Positions 1 through 11,321 are shown, counted from the first letter of the stretch. The stretch is DNA of 64,000 bases from Apostichopus japonicus (GCF_037975245.1 NC_092580.1:263001-327000); one strand, 5' to 3'. Made by a program: numbers and translations. The notes: generated from the sequence alone by a model not told the origin.

Positions 1-329
1 AATTGACAGAATTTTAAGAGCAACTTTTTTTCAGTGGTTTTTTGAAAACTGTACATCAAAACCTTAACATTTCCTGCAGCTGCTCAATATTTACTGGCTC
101 TTGGCACAAATTTTGCTGGAGTTTTGGACAATCTTAGAGCCCTGACTTTGATGATAAAGTTGTAGGATGAGTCAAGAGAGCACCTAAGGCATTGAAAGGG
201 TTAAAAGGCATACCGCAGTTGTTGCTATCAGTGATGGATGATTTTTAAGTTCATGACCGCAAGAGGTATTTTGCCATCCACCTGCTTCCTGACGTACATA
301 TTTTTACATTCATTGAGTGTGTTTGGTTT

Positions 330-960
330 TTAGCTCATACCAGCATGCTGGTGTGAGCTATTGTTACAGTGCGGCGTCTATCACTCTATCCGTCAACAAT
401 TGGTAAAACCGCTCCCACTCGCACAACGTTTGATGGAATTTCATGAAAATTGGACACAAGGACCATTGGGTATAGGGCCATCAGAGATGGTCCAAAATAT
501 GGGGTCAAAGGTCACCTGTGGGCCGTAATGGGCCATTTTGTGGAAATACACAAAACGCTTCTTCTCCTACAGATTCCATGGTACAATGTTGAGGGTTTGT
601 CACGATAGTACTATGGAAGTTTTACCTTCAGGGTGTTCATGAATTTCAGATCAAAGATCAACTAGGGGTCTTTTGTGTCCCGGGCCCTGGCCCAATATTT
701 TCAAATTGCTCCTGTTCGTACAGTGTATGGCCAGTGATAGTGAAACTTGGTCACAACGTTCCTCGGGATAGGAGTTACGAGGAGTGTTTGGAAAATTGAG
801 GTCAAATGTCATTTAGGGGGTCATCTGGGGTCATTCTTTGTAATATTTTCAAATATCTCAATCTCCTCAAGATTTTGATGGATCATATTCAAAGTTGAAC
901 TGATGATTGTTGGATTGTGTATGAATAAGGTGATGCCTAATAATTTTTGGTCAAAAGTTA
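330..960. repeat. Interspersed repeat with GGTCAAAGGTCA-type motifs
   Basis: This non-coding stretch opens with a short imperfect palindrome (AGCTCATACC...GGTGTGAGCT at about 332-359). It continues with repeated phrases such as gaaattggacac, ggggtcaaaggtca and catttaggggtcat. Related phrasing returns at 10600-10770, and a looser relative lies at 3280-3850, so I read it as a dispersed repeat family. No ORF of note and no transposase signature is visible. Bases 1-330 hold nothing I can recognise. Confidence 0.5.
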
Positions 961-1211
961 ATTAATTACAATTAATCCCCATTGTTTAAAAAAATCTGAG
1001 CCTTCACCTTTTGCCAAAGCTCCTTTAATTTGTCTCCCAGTATCTGCAGTGTTTGTTTACATTTGTGGTTAAGCTCTGCAGAGGCTGTTAGTGGAATTAA
1101 AGCAGGACTGGGAGTTGTTATTAACTGTTGAACTGTAAGCGTGAGAGCCCTACAGCCAATCAGCACTTGCCGATTCTTAGAAGTCTTTGAGCCTGAGGTA
1201 TGTAGGCAGCT

Positions 1212-2197
1212 ATGGCGGGCCATCAGTCTCAAATCATTGGAGATCGACTTATACCGATTTAAATCGACATATACCAGTTTCCTTCGACATATACCAGTTT
1301 CCTTCGACTTATACCAGTTTCATTCTACATATCATCGATTTAAATCGACATATACCAGCTTCATTCCACATATCATCGATTTAAATCGACATATACCAGT
1401 TTCATTCTACATATCATCGATTTATTTTACTTATCATCGATTTAAATCGATGATAAGTAAAATAAATCGATGATATGTCGATAGTAACTGGTATATGTCG
1501 ATTTAAATCGATGATATGTGGAATGAAACTGGTATATGTCAATTTAAATCGACACATCATCGATTTATTCTACATATCATCGATTTATTTTACTTATCAT
1601 CGATTTAAATCGATGATAAGTAAAATAAATCGATGATATGTCGAAGGAAACTGGTATATGTCGATTTAAATCGATGATATGTAGAATGAAACTGGTATAT
1701 GTCAATTTAAATCGACATATCATCGATTTATTCTACATATCATCGATTTATTTTACTTCTCATCGATTTAAATCGATGATATGTAAAATAAATCGATGAT
1801 ATGTCCATTTAAATCGACATCTACCAGTTTAAATCGATGATATGTCGAATTAAATCGGTAGAAGTCAATTTCCGTGGACTTATACCAGTTTCTAGCGTCT
1901 CAAATTGACATATACCTATTTAAATCGACATATCATCGATTTAGCTCATTAACATATTCCAAATTAAATCGATGATAAGTAAAATAAATCGATGATATGT
2001 AGAATGAAACTGGTATATGTCGATTTAAATCAATGATATGTAGAATGAAACTGGTATATGTCGATTTAAATCGATGATATGTAGAATGAAACTGGTATAA
2101 GTCGAAGGAAACTGGTATATGTCGAAGGAAACTGGTATATGTCGATTTAAATCGGTATAAGTCGATCTCCAATGATTTGAGACTGATGGCCCGCCAT
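1212..2197. mobile_element. Palindrome-array transposon A (non-autonomous, hAT-like TSD)
   Basis: The element is bounded by inverted ends beginning ATGGCGGGCCATCAGTCTCA, and the match continues for well over 100 bp. It is flanked by aggcagct (1204-1211) and aggcagcc (2198-2205), an 8-bp target-site duplication with one mismatch. The inside is a dense array of a short palindrome, ATCGATTTAAATCGAT, joined by catataccagtttc-type spacers in both orientations. The whole element therefore folds back on itself. ORFs across it are repeat shadows with no transposase. An 8-bp TSD fits hAT, P or Merlin superfamilies; the superfamily is inference. Confidence 0.8.
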
Positions 2198-2339
2198 AGG
2201 CAGCCAGCCAAAATGTTGGCAAGGAGTGCTTCAGGTCTGCTCAGGTAGAGGGGAGAAAGTTTAATAGGGTAGGTCAGTGGTATTGTTTGAGAGAGTTGGT
2301 AAAATAGGATTTAAAGGGGGAAAATAGGAATTATAGCCA

Positions 2340-2480
2340 GTGGTGTGGCCAGGATTCTGCTAACGGAGGGAGGGGGGGGGGGGGTTATCCCTCATGGGCC
2401 CAAAATTGGTGGAATCTGAAAAATGGCCTGAAATTTGGTGGGCCATAAAGTTTTGTGGGCCCTACATTTTTAAGCTCGAA
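2340..2480. repeat. Probable transposon-derived segment with poly-G
   Basis: A segment starting near ccagtggtgtggccagg runs into a G homopolymer and then repeats of the phrase ttggtggg/gggccc. The CAGTGG-type opening resembles the hAT-family ends seen at 16469, 17847 and 39408. I could not find a matching inverted end or target duplication, so this is only a likely relic. Confidence 0.3.
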
Positions 2481-2577
2481 AAGGAATGAGCTTCTGCACC
2501 ATTGGTGCTCTAGTTTCTTCTTTCACCCTCTGTCTGTCTACATTGTTGGTTCTCTTTTCTTTCATCTTCCGCTGCAG

Positions 2578-2709
2578 TTTATTCTCCCAACAAAAGGTCG
2601 CTATAGAAAATTTAGGAGATACGGCTCAGTCCGAGTACAAGCATGGCTCATCTCTGAACACGGAGTCCAGTGGTAGCGATAGTTACAGGGACATTTTAAC
2701 CATTCATAA
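2578..2709 (+). CDS. Unrecognised gene, exon a
   Basis: An open frame follows a long pyrimidine tract and acceptor (cttccgctgcag) and ends at a canonical donor, GTAAGT. It encodes a hydrophilic stretch including QQKVAIENLGDTAQSEYKH and a serine-rich piece. The exon ends in phase 2, which joins in frame to 3961. The same frame is open upstream to an ATG at 2486 through a leucine/phenylalanine-rich stretch. That stretch could be a membrane segment, but it coincides with the polypyrimidine tract and is more likely intron. I do not recognise the protein family. Confidence 0.45.
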
Positions 2710-3168
2710 GTAAGTTTCACTCTCTAAACATGTTTTATTTTAAGCAAGGTTTTGTCAGCTGGCAACATATTATCTATGTTTTATTCTTTTGTAAAACAAT
2801 TCAAAAATAAGAAACTGACTGGGAAAAGTAAATGCAATGTATTGAGACAAGTTATTGGATAATCCCAAACCGAATGTTTACTTACCATAAATGTAACTGG
2901 TTGAAAGGTAACGCTGTATCTTGGTAACGATATTTTAAACTATCTCAAGTTGTAAAGGATTGGGAAGGTAAATAGAAGTCAATTTGGGGTGGGGTGAGTG
3001 GAGGAGGGGTGGGCAGCTAAAACAAGCTGCTTAAACGATATGATTTTTAAATTTACACTCTAAACAGTTGACTGTACTGAAAACTGCACAGTGCATTTTA
3101 AAGTAGACCACTATCTATTTCTTGCTGTAAAGCAGAACTGTTTGTAACCTTGTGTTGAGTTTGTTTTG

Positions 3169-3207
3169 ATCTCATCTCCCTTCATGTAATGAATAGGGAG
3201 ATGAGAT
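3169..3207. repeat. 12-bp perfect inverted repeat (hairpin)
   Basis: ATCTCATCTCCC (3169-3180) and GGGAGATGAGAT (3196-3207) are perfect complements around a 15-base loop. The hairpin lies at the left edge of a repeated block (3230-3860) that contains gtgagtgagtgagt microsatellite sequence, so it may mark that element's terminus. Confidence 0.6.
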
Positions 3208-3279
3208 ATTGTACTTCACTCCACATCAAAAATGTGAGTGAGTGAGTGAGTGTCCGTGTGTGCATGAGTGAGTGAGCAA

Positions 3280-3860
3280 AATTAAGTATGTCGCAGACTC
3301 CTCCTAGACCCCAAGTCCTGTCGAGTTCAAGCTTGGTGGGTGGGAGCCTGACCATGTTACAGGTAACTCATGCCTGCGCGATTGATGACGTCAAAGAGGT
3401 TGAAGGTCAAGAAATCTAAAAATTAGTTTTTAGCCATTTTCTGCATGCCAACTTGTTGGACAAAGGCATTAAACCACATTATATGTAGAGAATGAAGAGA
3501 CAAAGTTTAAAACAAGACAGATTTAGCTGTTTAGGCTTGTAGTTAACGGGTCAATTGAGTTAAAGTTAAAATTGGTCTAAACTGTGCAAAAGAGTGTGTC
3601 CTAGACTGTTAGTCCGATCAGGTTCAAACTTGGTGGGTAGGTGCCTGACCATGTACTGTAAACTTGATCTTTGGTGATTGTCTAAATGTCATAGGTGAAA
3701 GGTCAAATACCCAGAAAGTGTAGCCATTTTCTGCTTGTCAGCATGTTGGAAAAAAGTCATTAAACCACAGATATGTTGACTATAATGAGACAAATTTTAA
3801 ATTAGAACTTATGCAGTTGTTTAGGGTCAAGGTCAAAGTTCATTGTAGATCCATTCCATC
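3280..3860. repeat. Diverged tandem pair of ~300-bp repeats
   Basis: Two diverged copies, about 3290-3560 and 3595-3860, share ordered phrases. These are ttcaa(g/a)cttggtgggt, gcctgaccatgt, a gtcaaaggtcaa-like phrase, agccattttctgc, ttggacaaa/ttggaaaaa and aaaccaca. The block sits in an intron of the unrecognised gene (exons at 2578 and 3961). No coding potential is visible. Confidence 0.5.
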
Positions 3861-3960
3861 ATAAAAGAGATGAGTACCATAGATTGCCATCTTGTCTTAT
3901 GTTTTAATCTTAATAGATGCTAAGATCCCATAACAAGGGAGTTTATTAGGCAAGTTTCAG

Positions 3961-4045
3961 GAGAGATATGATTGATAAAGATGGCTACCTTCAAGGTATG
4001 CAAGGAATTAAGTTGACTAATGAAGCAATCCATGGCAGAATGAAG
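3961..4045 (+). CDS. Unrecognised gene, exon b
   Basis: An 85-bp exon lies between acceptor caagtttcag and donor GTGAGA. It begins in phase 2, matching the end of exon a, and ends in phase 0. The junction codon gives K, followed by RDMIDKDGYLQGMQGIKLTN and EAIHGRMK. The peptide is charged and helix-prone. Phase agreement on both sides is the main support. The family is unknown. Confidence 0.45.
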
Positions 4046-4549
4046 GTGAGATGACAAAACTATTAATTAATAGATCATTCAACTGTCAATTTGAGTATAG
4101 TTTCATTACTTTAATGTATGTTTAATTGCTTTGTTCAAGGGCTGTCCTAACATGTTAGTGTTTGATATCATGAGATGCAAGGTTAAATTGCGACTAACAT
4201 GCAACATCATGTAACATGTTGAAAATTTCAAGTTTCATTGCTTACACTACATTTCATGTTTAATAGAATGTTGAGTGAAACTACCCACTGCTGTAGGGGA
4301 GGAAACATTTGGTGTTTAATCCACAAGCTCCAGCTCATTCATTGGCGCTTAAATTTCAACTCCTACCCAGATCCCAACGAAAAGAGTAAGTGACGTCTGC
4401 TCTGTAACGCGACAATAGCATAAGAGACGGTGGTATGAACAGACCTTATGGGGAAAAATTTAACACGTCATTTAACGAAAGTGAAAATACAGTATTCCCC
4501 ATCTTGGTGGGGTGGAATTCATTTCCCCCGTGGGTTGTATAACAAAAGA

Positions 4550-4660
4550 GAAATCTGTAAGCAACGATGATTATTAATGCATCTTTGCGTGATTGATTAC
4601 TAATCCATCTTTGCGTGATTGATTATTAATCCATATTTGCATGATTGATTATTATACAAA
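4550..4660. repeat. Short tandem repeat, about 29-bp unit
   Basis: Three tandem copies of the phrase taatccat(c/a)tttgc(g/a)tgattgattat occur here. A further copy lies at about 5030-5070 beyond a foldback, so the phrase may be the terminal repeat of an element that contains the foldback at 4673-4798. Confidence 0.5.
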
Positions 4661-4672
4661 TATTGAATGGTT

Positions 4673-4798
4673 ATGAGTGCAATAGTGCAAATATTTCATG
4701 AGTTGAAAGATGGAATGTTCCATTCAACGGGCGCAGCAGAGTTGAATGGAACAAATTACATCTTTCAACGAATGAAATATTTGCACTATTGCACGAAT
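4673..4798. repeat. Foldback (MITE-like) inverted repeat
   Basis: A 40-base arm at 4673-4712 is complementary to 4759-4798 with four mismatches; the shared core is GTGCAATAGTGCAAATATTT. Nested inside is a perfect 12-base pair, GTTCCATTCAAC (4717-4728) with GTTGAATGGAAC (4741-4752). This predicts one long hairpin within an intron of the unrecognised gene. Confidence 0.7.
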
Positions 4799-5083
4799 GG
4801 AAACCATTCATTATTTGTTTTATACAACATATTATATTAAGACGGGTAAAATGCACTCATGCAATCGATTGTTTTGAACAGACAGGTTTCTCTGCTCTCT
4901 TACCATTGAAAAAGTGCTACCAAAAAAGTATAACTCATGGTTCTATTTCATAGAGTGGAATAGAGCGGATTTTGCATGCAATCAACAAGCAATTGACCAA
5001 TCAAATGACCAGACTACAATTAGGTGTTGTATAATAATCCATATTTGCATGATTGATTATTAATCCATCTTCTTTCTGCTTAG

Positions 5084-5204
5084 ACGTTGAAGGACAGCGT
5101 AGTAAAATCAGAGGATTCCGTGAAGAGACTGTTAGCAGAGATCAAGATGTTAGGTCAAAGGGTCGTTCAGTCTCATAAAGCCATACAGAAGGAGGAAGAG
5201 CCAG
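5084..5204 (+). CDS. Unrecognised gene, exon c (coiled-coil-like)
   Basis: A 121-bp exon lies between acceptor tttctgcttag and donor GTACAT, starting in phase 0 and ending in phase 1. It encodes an alternating charged and hydrophobic stretch including VVKSEDSVKRLLAEIKMLG and a tail KAIQKEEEP. The heptad-like spacing of V/L/I suggests a coiled coil. Splicing to 9408 is in frame. Confidence 0.5.
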
Positions 5205-5822
5205 GTACATTTTCAAGTTTCTTCCTTTTGGGTTTGGTACATTGAGAGTACAAGATGGATATGATGCTCGCATTGTATAAAATTATTGGTAGCAGTATGC
5301 TGGAGACAGTGGGTTGTAGGACTATTGTTTGCGAGCGGGTCACAGATATGGTCATGTGCGAAGAAAGTTGGAATGAATTTCAAAACTAACCAATGAGTCG
5401 GTCTTGCGTACAAAAATTTACTTCGCCGCTAAATAAACCCGAGCGCGTTTAACAGGATCATGTCAAGCATAAATCAGGGACGTTTAAATTTGGTGAAAAT
5501 GTTCTATTTATGGTAGTTCACAAGCGAGAATGTTACCTAACTTATATGGAATTGATGCCAAGTTTTTGTATTGAATGAGTGCAGTTGTTAAATTTTTTGT
5601 CTCCGCCATCCCCACCCCACCCCCGGAAAGAAGTATCCCTAACCATGATGGAATATCACTTAGTAATATTCAGTCTTACCGAAGGCGATGGAGTACAACA
5701 GAGTTGAGGAGAGTGGAATTTTCCGAAGGTTAAAGTGTCACTGTTCCCCTGACCAACACGGGAATGATGCTAACTTTGTTAATTTAGGCGAGGATAACAG
5801 CTAGGTACTTGACTCCATAAAG

Positions 5823-6045
5823 AACTCTGACATGTGGGTGTATAGAACAGAAAAATATATTGATACAATTACCGACTGAAACACCCGTTCATATAGAACG
5901 CGGACATGTGGGTGTATAGAACAGAAAAATATAGTGATACAATTACCGACTGAAACACCCGTTCATATAGAACTCGAACATGTGGGTGTATAGAACAGAA
6001 AAATATAGTGATACAATTACCGACTGAAACACCCCTTCATGAAAT
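5823..6045. repeat. Three-copy 74-bp tandem repeat
   Basis: The phrase acatgtgggtgtatagaacag starts at 5830, 5904 and 5978, an exact 74-bp period. Each unit ends with tgaaacaccc(g/c)ttcat. Each unit therefore carries GGGTGT and ACACCC as a short inverted pair and could form a hairpin. The array is intronic relative to the gene at 2578-9472. Confidence 0.85.
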
Positions 6046-6851
6046 TACACCCTTCATATAAATCACAAATTAGGGAATGATTGAATTATAGCATTAGGAA
6101 ATTCTAGAAATTAAGAAACTTGATCTCTTTTCACATCTTCAAATGACAATTTCAATCCAAAAGTTTGGTAACCTTCAGGTCGCTGTCACTGTTTCACCAG
6201 CTCCCGTCTTTTGGGCTACTTTCTCTTTAGGCCAGCACCCCTTGTCTCTCTTGCTCCGCTGATTGTCGAGAACTGCAGGGTACAAAATACGTTAACTAGT
6301 ATTTTGTCTAAATACATGCTCTGGAATTATCCCGAGGGTATTTGTAAGACGAACCCTAACCACAGTGAACCTTCCTGCAGATGTGAATTTCCCTTTGGGA
6401 TATTGAAAACGCATAACACATAACAACATAAATAATTACATAAACCCACCACCAAGTCCTAAATTATCACAAGGCTCCCAATTCTATAATGCCCCCACTA
6501 ACTGCTCCAATACAACACTTACTATATGCATATTATCTCTACCCCTAGGGCAGCTTCAATGGCCAGGATTATTCTAGAACATAATCTCTGTATCTGAAAT
6601 ATCATGCCATACCCCAAGACACAATGCTCCTCTCTAAAGTGATCCCTGATTGCATAATCTTGTAACACATATTACTAAGTATTATTGACATATCCCTAGG
6701 CTAGAGCCAAAGTTGCCTAGGTCGGGATACAAACCCCCACAACAACAGTGACACTTCAATAAACAAAATGTCACTGTTCACCTGTCCCCACATGTTCTTA
6801 ACAAGGATAAATAATGTGACTTACTTCACTGGGCTTTGACTTGCTCTCCAG

Positions 6852-6910
6852 GTACAGACTGGCACCACGATACATCCACACAGAACCGGTTACTGGTCAA
6901 ATTAACTCAG
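6852..6910 (+). other. Exon-like segment, unplaced
   Basis: A 59-bp segment lies between acceptor ttgctctccag and donor GTGGTG and reads openly as GTDWHHDTSTQNRLLVKLTQ when entered in phase 1 after exon c. It ends in phase 0, which does not fit the phase needed at 9408. It would need another unseen exon, or it is an alternative or false exon. Confidence 0.25.
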
Positions 6911-8178
6911 GTGGTGACAATAAGTAATATATGTTTTTTTGCATATCAAATGTTGGCCTCGCAGGCTAAGCTTCAAGCATCTCAACAAGCCTGAATACAA
7001 CTTAGTGCCCTCACAGGGTCTTACCACAACAGCAATAATAACCAACACACCACGCCCACAAATGACACAGCCAGTCTTGTACAACTGTACCTTTCAAACC
7101 CTGGGAGTCAAGTGAGGAATATTCTCCAACTCTGAAATGAATGCATACCATGTACTGCTCAAAACAATACATAACACAAAACAAGACACAAACAAGACAA
7201 ATATACAGGACACAAAGGGATAAAGCTACTATCTTCAAGTCAGGTACAATCTAGCTTGTGCCATTCAGAGTCACTCAAGTGATACATAAGGCAATACATA
7301 ACATAAAGAATACATCAAGTTTATGTACTTCGTCCTCAGATTTAGTGTAAAGTATTTTTTTGGGGTGAATATTGTAAGGATAACAAGCTCGTTCCTTTTT
7401 TCCTAGAACTGAATAAGTATTCACGCAAAGCAAATTGCTCTTTTACCCATCATCAAAGTAGCTGTGCAGTTACTAGTGTATTGGAAACAATATTATACCT
7501 GCCATAAGTTTTGCCATATGGTACTGTGCATTATTTTTTTTTGGGGGGGGGGTTTCCCTTAAATTGTATGCGCATTGTGTCACGTTTGTTTTGACAAATA
7601 AGGCTTTGTTCTGTGCAGTGATAATCTTTCCCTATAATCCCAGAGATATAAATATAAATATATTTAGAGGAAACTCTTGAAAAAGTTTGTAACAAAATTA
7701 ACGCCGAGTCAGGTCAGATCTTTCTGGAAACCCTACACGTAATGAGACTAGGAGAGAATTGGTCTGGGAGGATGGGAGGGGGGGCGGGTTTTAGTGGAAT
7801 ATTTAGGAACATTGCAGTTATTGTGTGTTGTTCTCCATCTCAATTAAAGACCTGTTATTTATGTGTAAATTAACACCTAGTTACTTAGTATTTTGCTGTT
7901 TGGATGCAGCCAGGGGTGGGACCTAGATTCCCCATCTCTTAGATTTTGTCTGTAACCCCACCAAAACACATATCCAGTACCACTAAACCCACTCCGAACT
8001 CTGTTGCTCCATTTACCCGAGCAAATCTTGCTATGAAATTGACTGACTTGCTACACAAATGCAAAGATATTGGGCATTTCTTTTTTCCATTAACAGAAAC
8101 TCTAGTGTTATCATCAATATAATGATAAACAAAATGGAGAAACTTTCAGCACATGTATTCAAAATAGTAAACACTTAC

Positions 8179-8359
8179 TTATTGCCTCCACTCCACCCTC
8201 CAGTTTAATATTCTGGCTTTGCTTTCTGATTATGTGCAGGTTTGAGATGTAGTACATTTCTCCGTCCGTGTTATTGTCAGATAATGAAATGAGAATAAGA
8301 ATTAATAAAATTGTAAAAGAAAGTTTCCTTCCTCGACAGCATGACTTCATATCCGTCAC
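8179..8359 (-). CDS. Possible first exon with hydrophobic segment
   Basis: On the minus strand an ATG at 8359 opens a frame with a basic start (KSCCRGRKL) and then a hydrophobic run (SFTILLILILISL), followed by a hydrophilic stretch. The frame meets a canonical donor, gtaagtgt, so the exon would end at 8179. This would suit a signal-anchor or secreted protein. No downstream exon was found and the family is unknown, so chance is possible. Confidence 0.25.
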
Positions 8360-9407
8360 TTCTTCAGTATCTACCTAAATGACAAATGTAGGCTGAATTT
8401 TAGACACAATAATGTCGTAGTCCACCAGAACAAGGTTAATTGCTGATCCAGTTCCAAGCTATTTACCGTTAAAATATGCTAAACCTCCGGTATGTTCCTT
8501 TAAAGGCTAACTTGATGATGTTATCAGCTCTTCTAGAACAGGCTTTAATGTTAACGTTAACCCATTGCTTTACATTCTAATAACTCACTCAACCAAAGCA
8601 TGTTCCTTAAACTTGATATTAAAACAACAACACCCTTGCACCCATTGAAAGAAAAATAGACACCATCTATCCAAAAGTTGACAAATTTGTACTACCACTG
8701 TAAACATGTCATTTGAGACAGGTAAATATCTTTTTTGTGATTTTGTGCTGGATCTGAGGAACTCAGCTAAATGGTTAAAGTATTAGACTAAATAGTCTTG
8801 TCACTCTAAACCGATGAACCTCGGCAAATTAATGGGTCGTTCCCTTACAAATTAAAAGTGGCAAAAAAAATCCAGCCTGGCCTAATAACGCTGTTTTTCA
8901 ACCGTTCACAACAAATTAACTGAGGTTTGTTAAGCTTTGTTTCTAAAGTCATCTTTTTTATGAATTTTTCCTTCATGTCTTTCCATTGTAATATAGCTTG
9001 TAAATCTATTGCAATCAAAAAATTTTACATTTTTTTTTACATTTTATAATAATATTCTGTAACTACTGTAGTTGATACAACAATACTAGACATTTCACTA
9101 GTAGATGGGTTATAAATAAAATTTAAAAAATTGACATTTCTGACATTACATAAGTTAGGGAAATCATTAAATGTTCTTAGATCTCTGTCTGTGGCTCTGA
9201 CTCCCTCCCACCAAGAAAGTGTTAATCCCCCACCCCCTCCTATCACCCAAAGCAATCCGTTTTTGCCTTTAAATTTATTGGCTATCGTTGACTCATTTGA
9301 GTCTTCAAATGTAACATGCATGATCTACACTTTATGCAGAGTTCTTACGTCTACATGGCTTGTGTATTCCTATCTAGTAATTTTCTTTCATACTCTTTTA
9401 TCGACAG

Positions 9408-9880
9408 AACCACCTATGGTGTCCAACATGGAACAGCTCCCAGAGAGACCTCCAGAACACTTAAATTTGTAAGAGACTTGGGAAGATGACGAAACATCAG
9501 ACAGAGACAATAAATTGGAATCCCAATCCCCTGTAGCCGATTCAGATCCCTACTCTAGTCTCGTTATGGACATGAAAGCCTCCATCTTACCTCCGAGTTA
9601 AGTACAGTCTAACTTATACCAGATCAGGAAAGGCTTACAAGACGATAACCTCCTGAAGGCAGAAGAAGACAGAAAAGTTTGTTCCAATTCTGGTAGCGAC
9701 GTGCCGAACGCTTCATCAATCCAAAATGACAAGCTGATGGAAGTTTCCCCCGAAGGGATTAGAAATGGGACTAAAGTTGAAGAAGAATCGGAAAGTGATT
9801 CGATCCAGCTACCAGATAGTCCTGCCGGTCTCAAACTTTCAGGATCACAAACTTTTGAGCCACCGATGTTGCAGCTTCTT
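9408..9880 (+). pseudogene. Unrecognised gene, last exon; open frame with two in-frame TAA codons
   Basis: Acceptor ttatcgacag joins exon c in frame (phase 1) to PPMVSNMEQLPERPPEHLNL and a TAA at 9470-9472. The same frame stays open afterwards, with an acidic, low-complexity, coding-like composition (ETWEDDETSDRDNKLESQSP), to a second TAA at 9599-9601. It then stays open past 9880 with another acidic run (VEEESESDSIQLPDSPAG). The gene may end at the first stop, with the rest a 3' UTR. Alternatively this is a decayed copy, or an exon affected by base errors. A TA/ATT-rich tract follows. Confidence 0.4.
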
Positions 9881-10039
9881 AAAAGATATATTTATTATTA
9901 TTATTTGTTTCATCACATAGTATTTCAAGGTGAACAAGACAAAATAAGTACAAATAAGTAAAAAATGTGAAAGGAAGTCAACTAAGAAACCCTTTTGGGC
10001 TTAATCGAATTGAGTACTCCCTATCTATATGTACATGTA

Positions 10040-10041
10040 TA

Positions 10042-10090
<49 letters not shown>
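10040..10090. repeat. (TA)n microsatellite
   Basis: A near-pure TA dinucleotide tract. ORFs across it encode only alternating I/Y residues and are ignored. Confidence 0.95.
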
Positions 10091-10091
<1 letters not shown>

Positions 10092-10399
10092 GATATGTAT
10101 AAACTGTATATATATGTAAGCTTTTCTACTTCTTTATTTTGTATCACCATGTGTGTAAATATTGAAGCACTAAGATATGCAGTTTTTTTCCTTGAAATAG
10201 CAAGAGATATAATAGAGAACACTGTTATGAAAGCTGTACTTAAAACACTTGAAAAACTGCTCTCCTAAATTTTAAGGAATAGTTTGGCAGAATTTTTTTC
10301 TGGGGAACTCTACCTTTATTTCATGCATAGTCTTGAATACTTCTGCAATACCATAAGACCATCTCTGCCCTGCACCTAAAAATACTGGGTTTTTTATTC

Positions 10400-10770
10400 T
10401 CTCTTGCATGTTTTCAAAAGTGCCCTTCTCAAGGGTATCATGTTGAAAATTTTCTCATATTTACAGATGGAAATTATGAAGTTATGTCAATTGAGGTCAT
10501 CAGCGGCCAAAATACAAAAACCTTGTAGTCTAGTTTAGTGAATATCTGTAGCATCGGTAAAATGTCATAATTAGGTGGTAGGTCCCCCTCACTGAGCATT
10601 ACACTTTGAGCAGTTCTGTTAAGAGGTCAAATGTAAATTGGAGTCATCAGCTGCCAAAAGCCTGAAATCCTTGTCGACATCAAAATCAAAGCTGCGATTA
10701 TCCTCATGCTCAGAAATGTACAAGAACTGAATGTTCTATGAAGAGGTCAAAGGTCACTTAGGGTCAAATT
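10400..10770. repeat. Interspersed repeat related to 330-960
   Basis: This non-coding stretch carries repeated phrases gaggtcaaa(t/g)gtca and gtcatcagc(g/t)gccaaaa. They match in style the tail of the 330-960 block (for example, gaggtcaaatgtcatttagg near 800). I see no ORF in either orientation. Confidence 0.45.
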
Positions 10771-10854
10771 CTGACCACCTTGATCAGGCGCGTATCCAGG
10801 GGGGCGCGCGTATCTAGGGGGGGCGTTGGGGGCGTGCGCCCCCCAGGTAAGAAA

Positions 10855-10990
10855 TAGAGGAGAGAAAAAAAGAGAGAAGAAAAAAGGGGAAAAAGAGGGG
10901 AAAGAAGGGGAGGAAGGAAGGGAAAAGAAAAAGAAGAAATAGAGGAAAAGGAGAAAAGGAGGGAGTAGAAAAAACGGCAAGCAACTGGGA
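10855..10990. repeat. Polypurine/polypyrimidine tract
   Basis: About 130 bases are almost exclusively A and G on the plus strand, directly after a G-rich segment. Minus-strand ORFs here are runs of F, S, L and P caused by base composition. Such strand-asymmetric tracts can form triplex or other non-B structures. It probably belongs to the same repeat as the preceding ggggcgcgcgtat segment. Confidence 0.75.
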
Positions 10991-11144
10991 AGAGAAAAAA
11001 GAACAGTGACATAATTACAGGGCTGATCCCTATTATACACATAGGGTAGCCAGTGACGGATCGATGATTTTGGAATGGGTGTGCGCCTCACCCTACCCCT
11101 TCCACCGACAACTCCATTTTGACGTTTTCATATTTCCTCTCTCA

Positions 11145-11320
<176 letters not shown>

Positions 11321-11321
11321 T

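Noticed and set aside
1141-2222. Several overlapping ORFs with the repeated phrase FKSTYTSF/HIPVSF
   Set aside because: They are the palindrome array of element A read in three frames on both strands. Repeats are present in all frames equally.
4282-4390. Open segment between tgctgtag and gtaagtg as an extra exon of the unknown gene
   Set aside because: Splice sites look fair, but its end phase puts a stop at the start of the next exon (5084). Kept out of the gene model.
10747-11091. Minus-strand F/S/P-rich ORFs
   Set aside because: Polypyrimidine composition only; the plus strand is an AG-rich tract.
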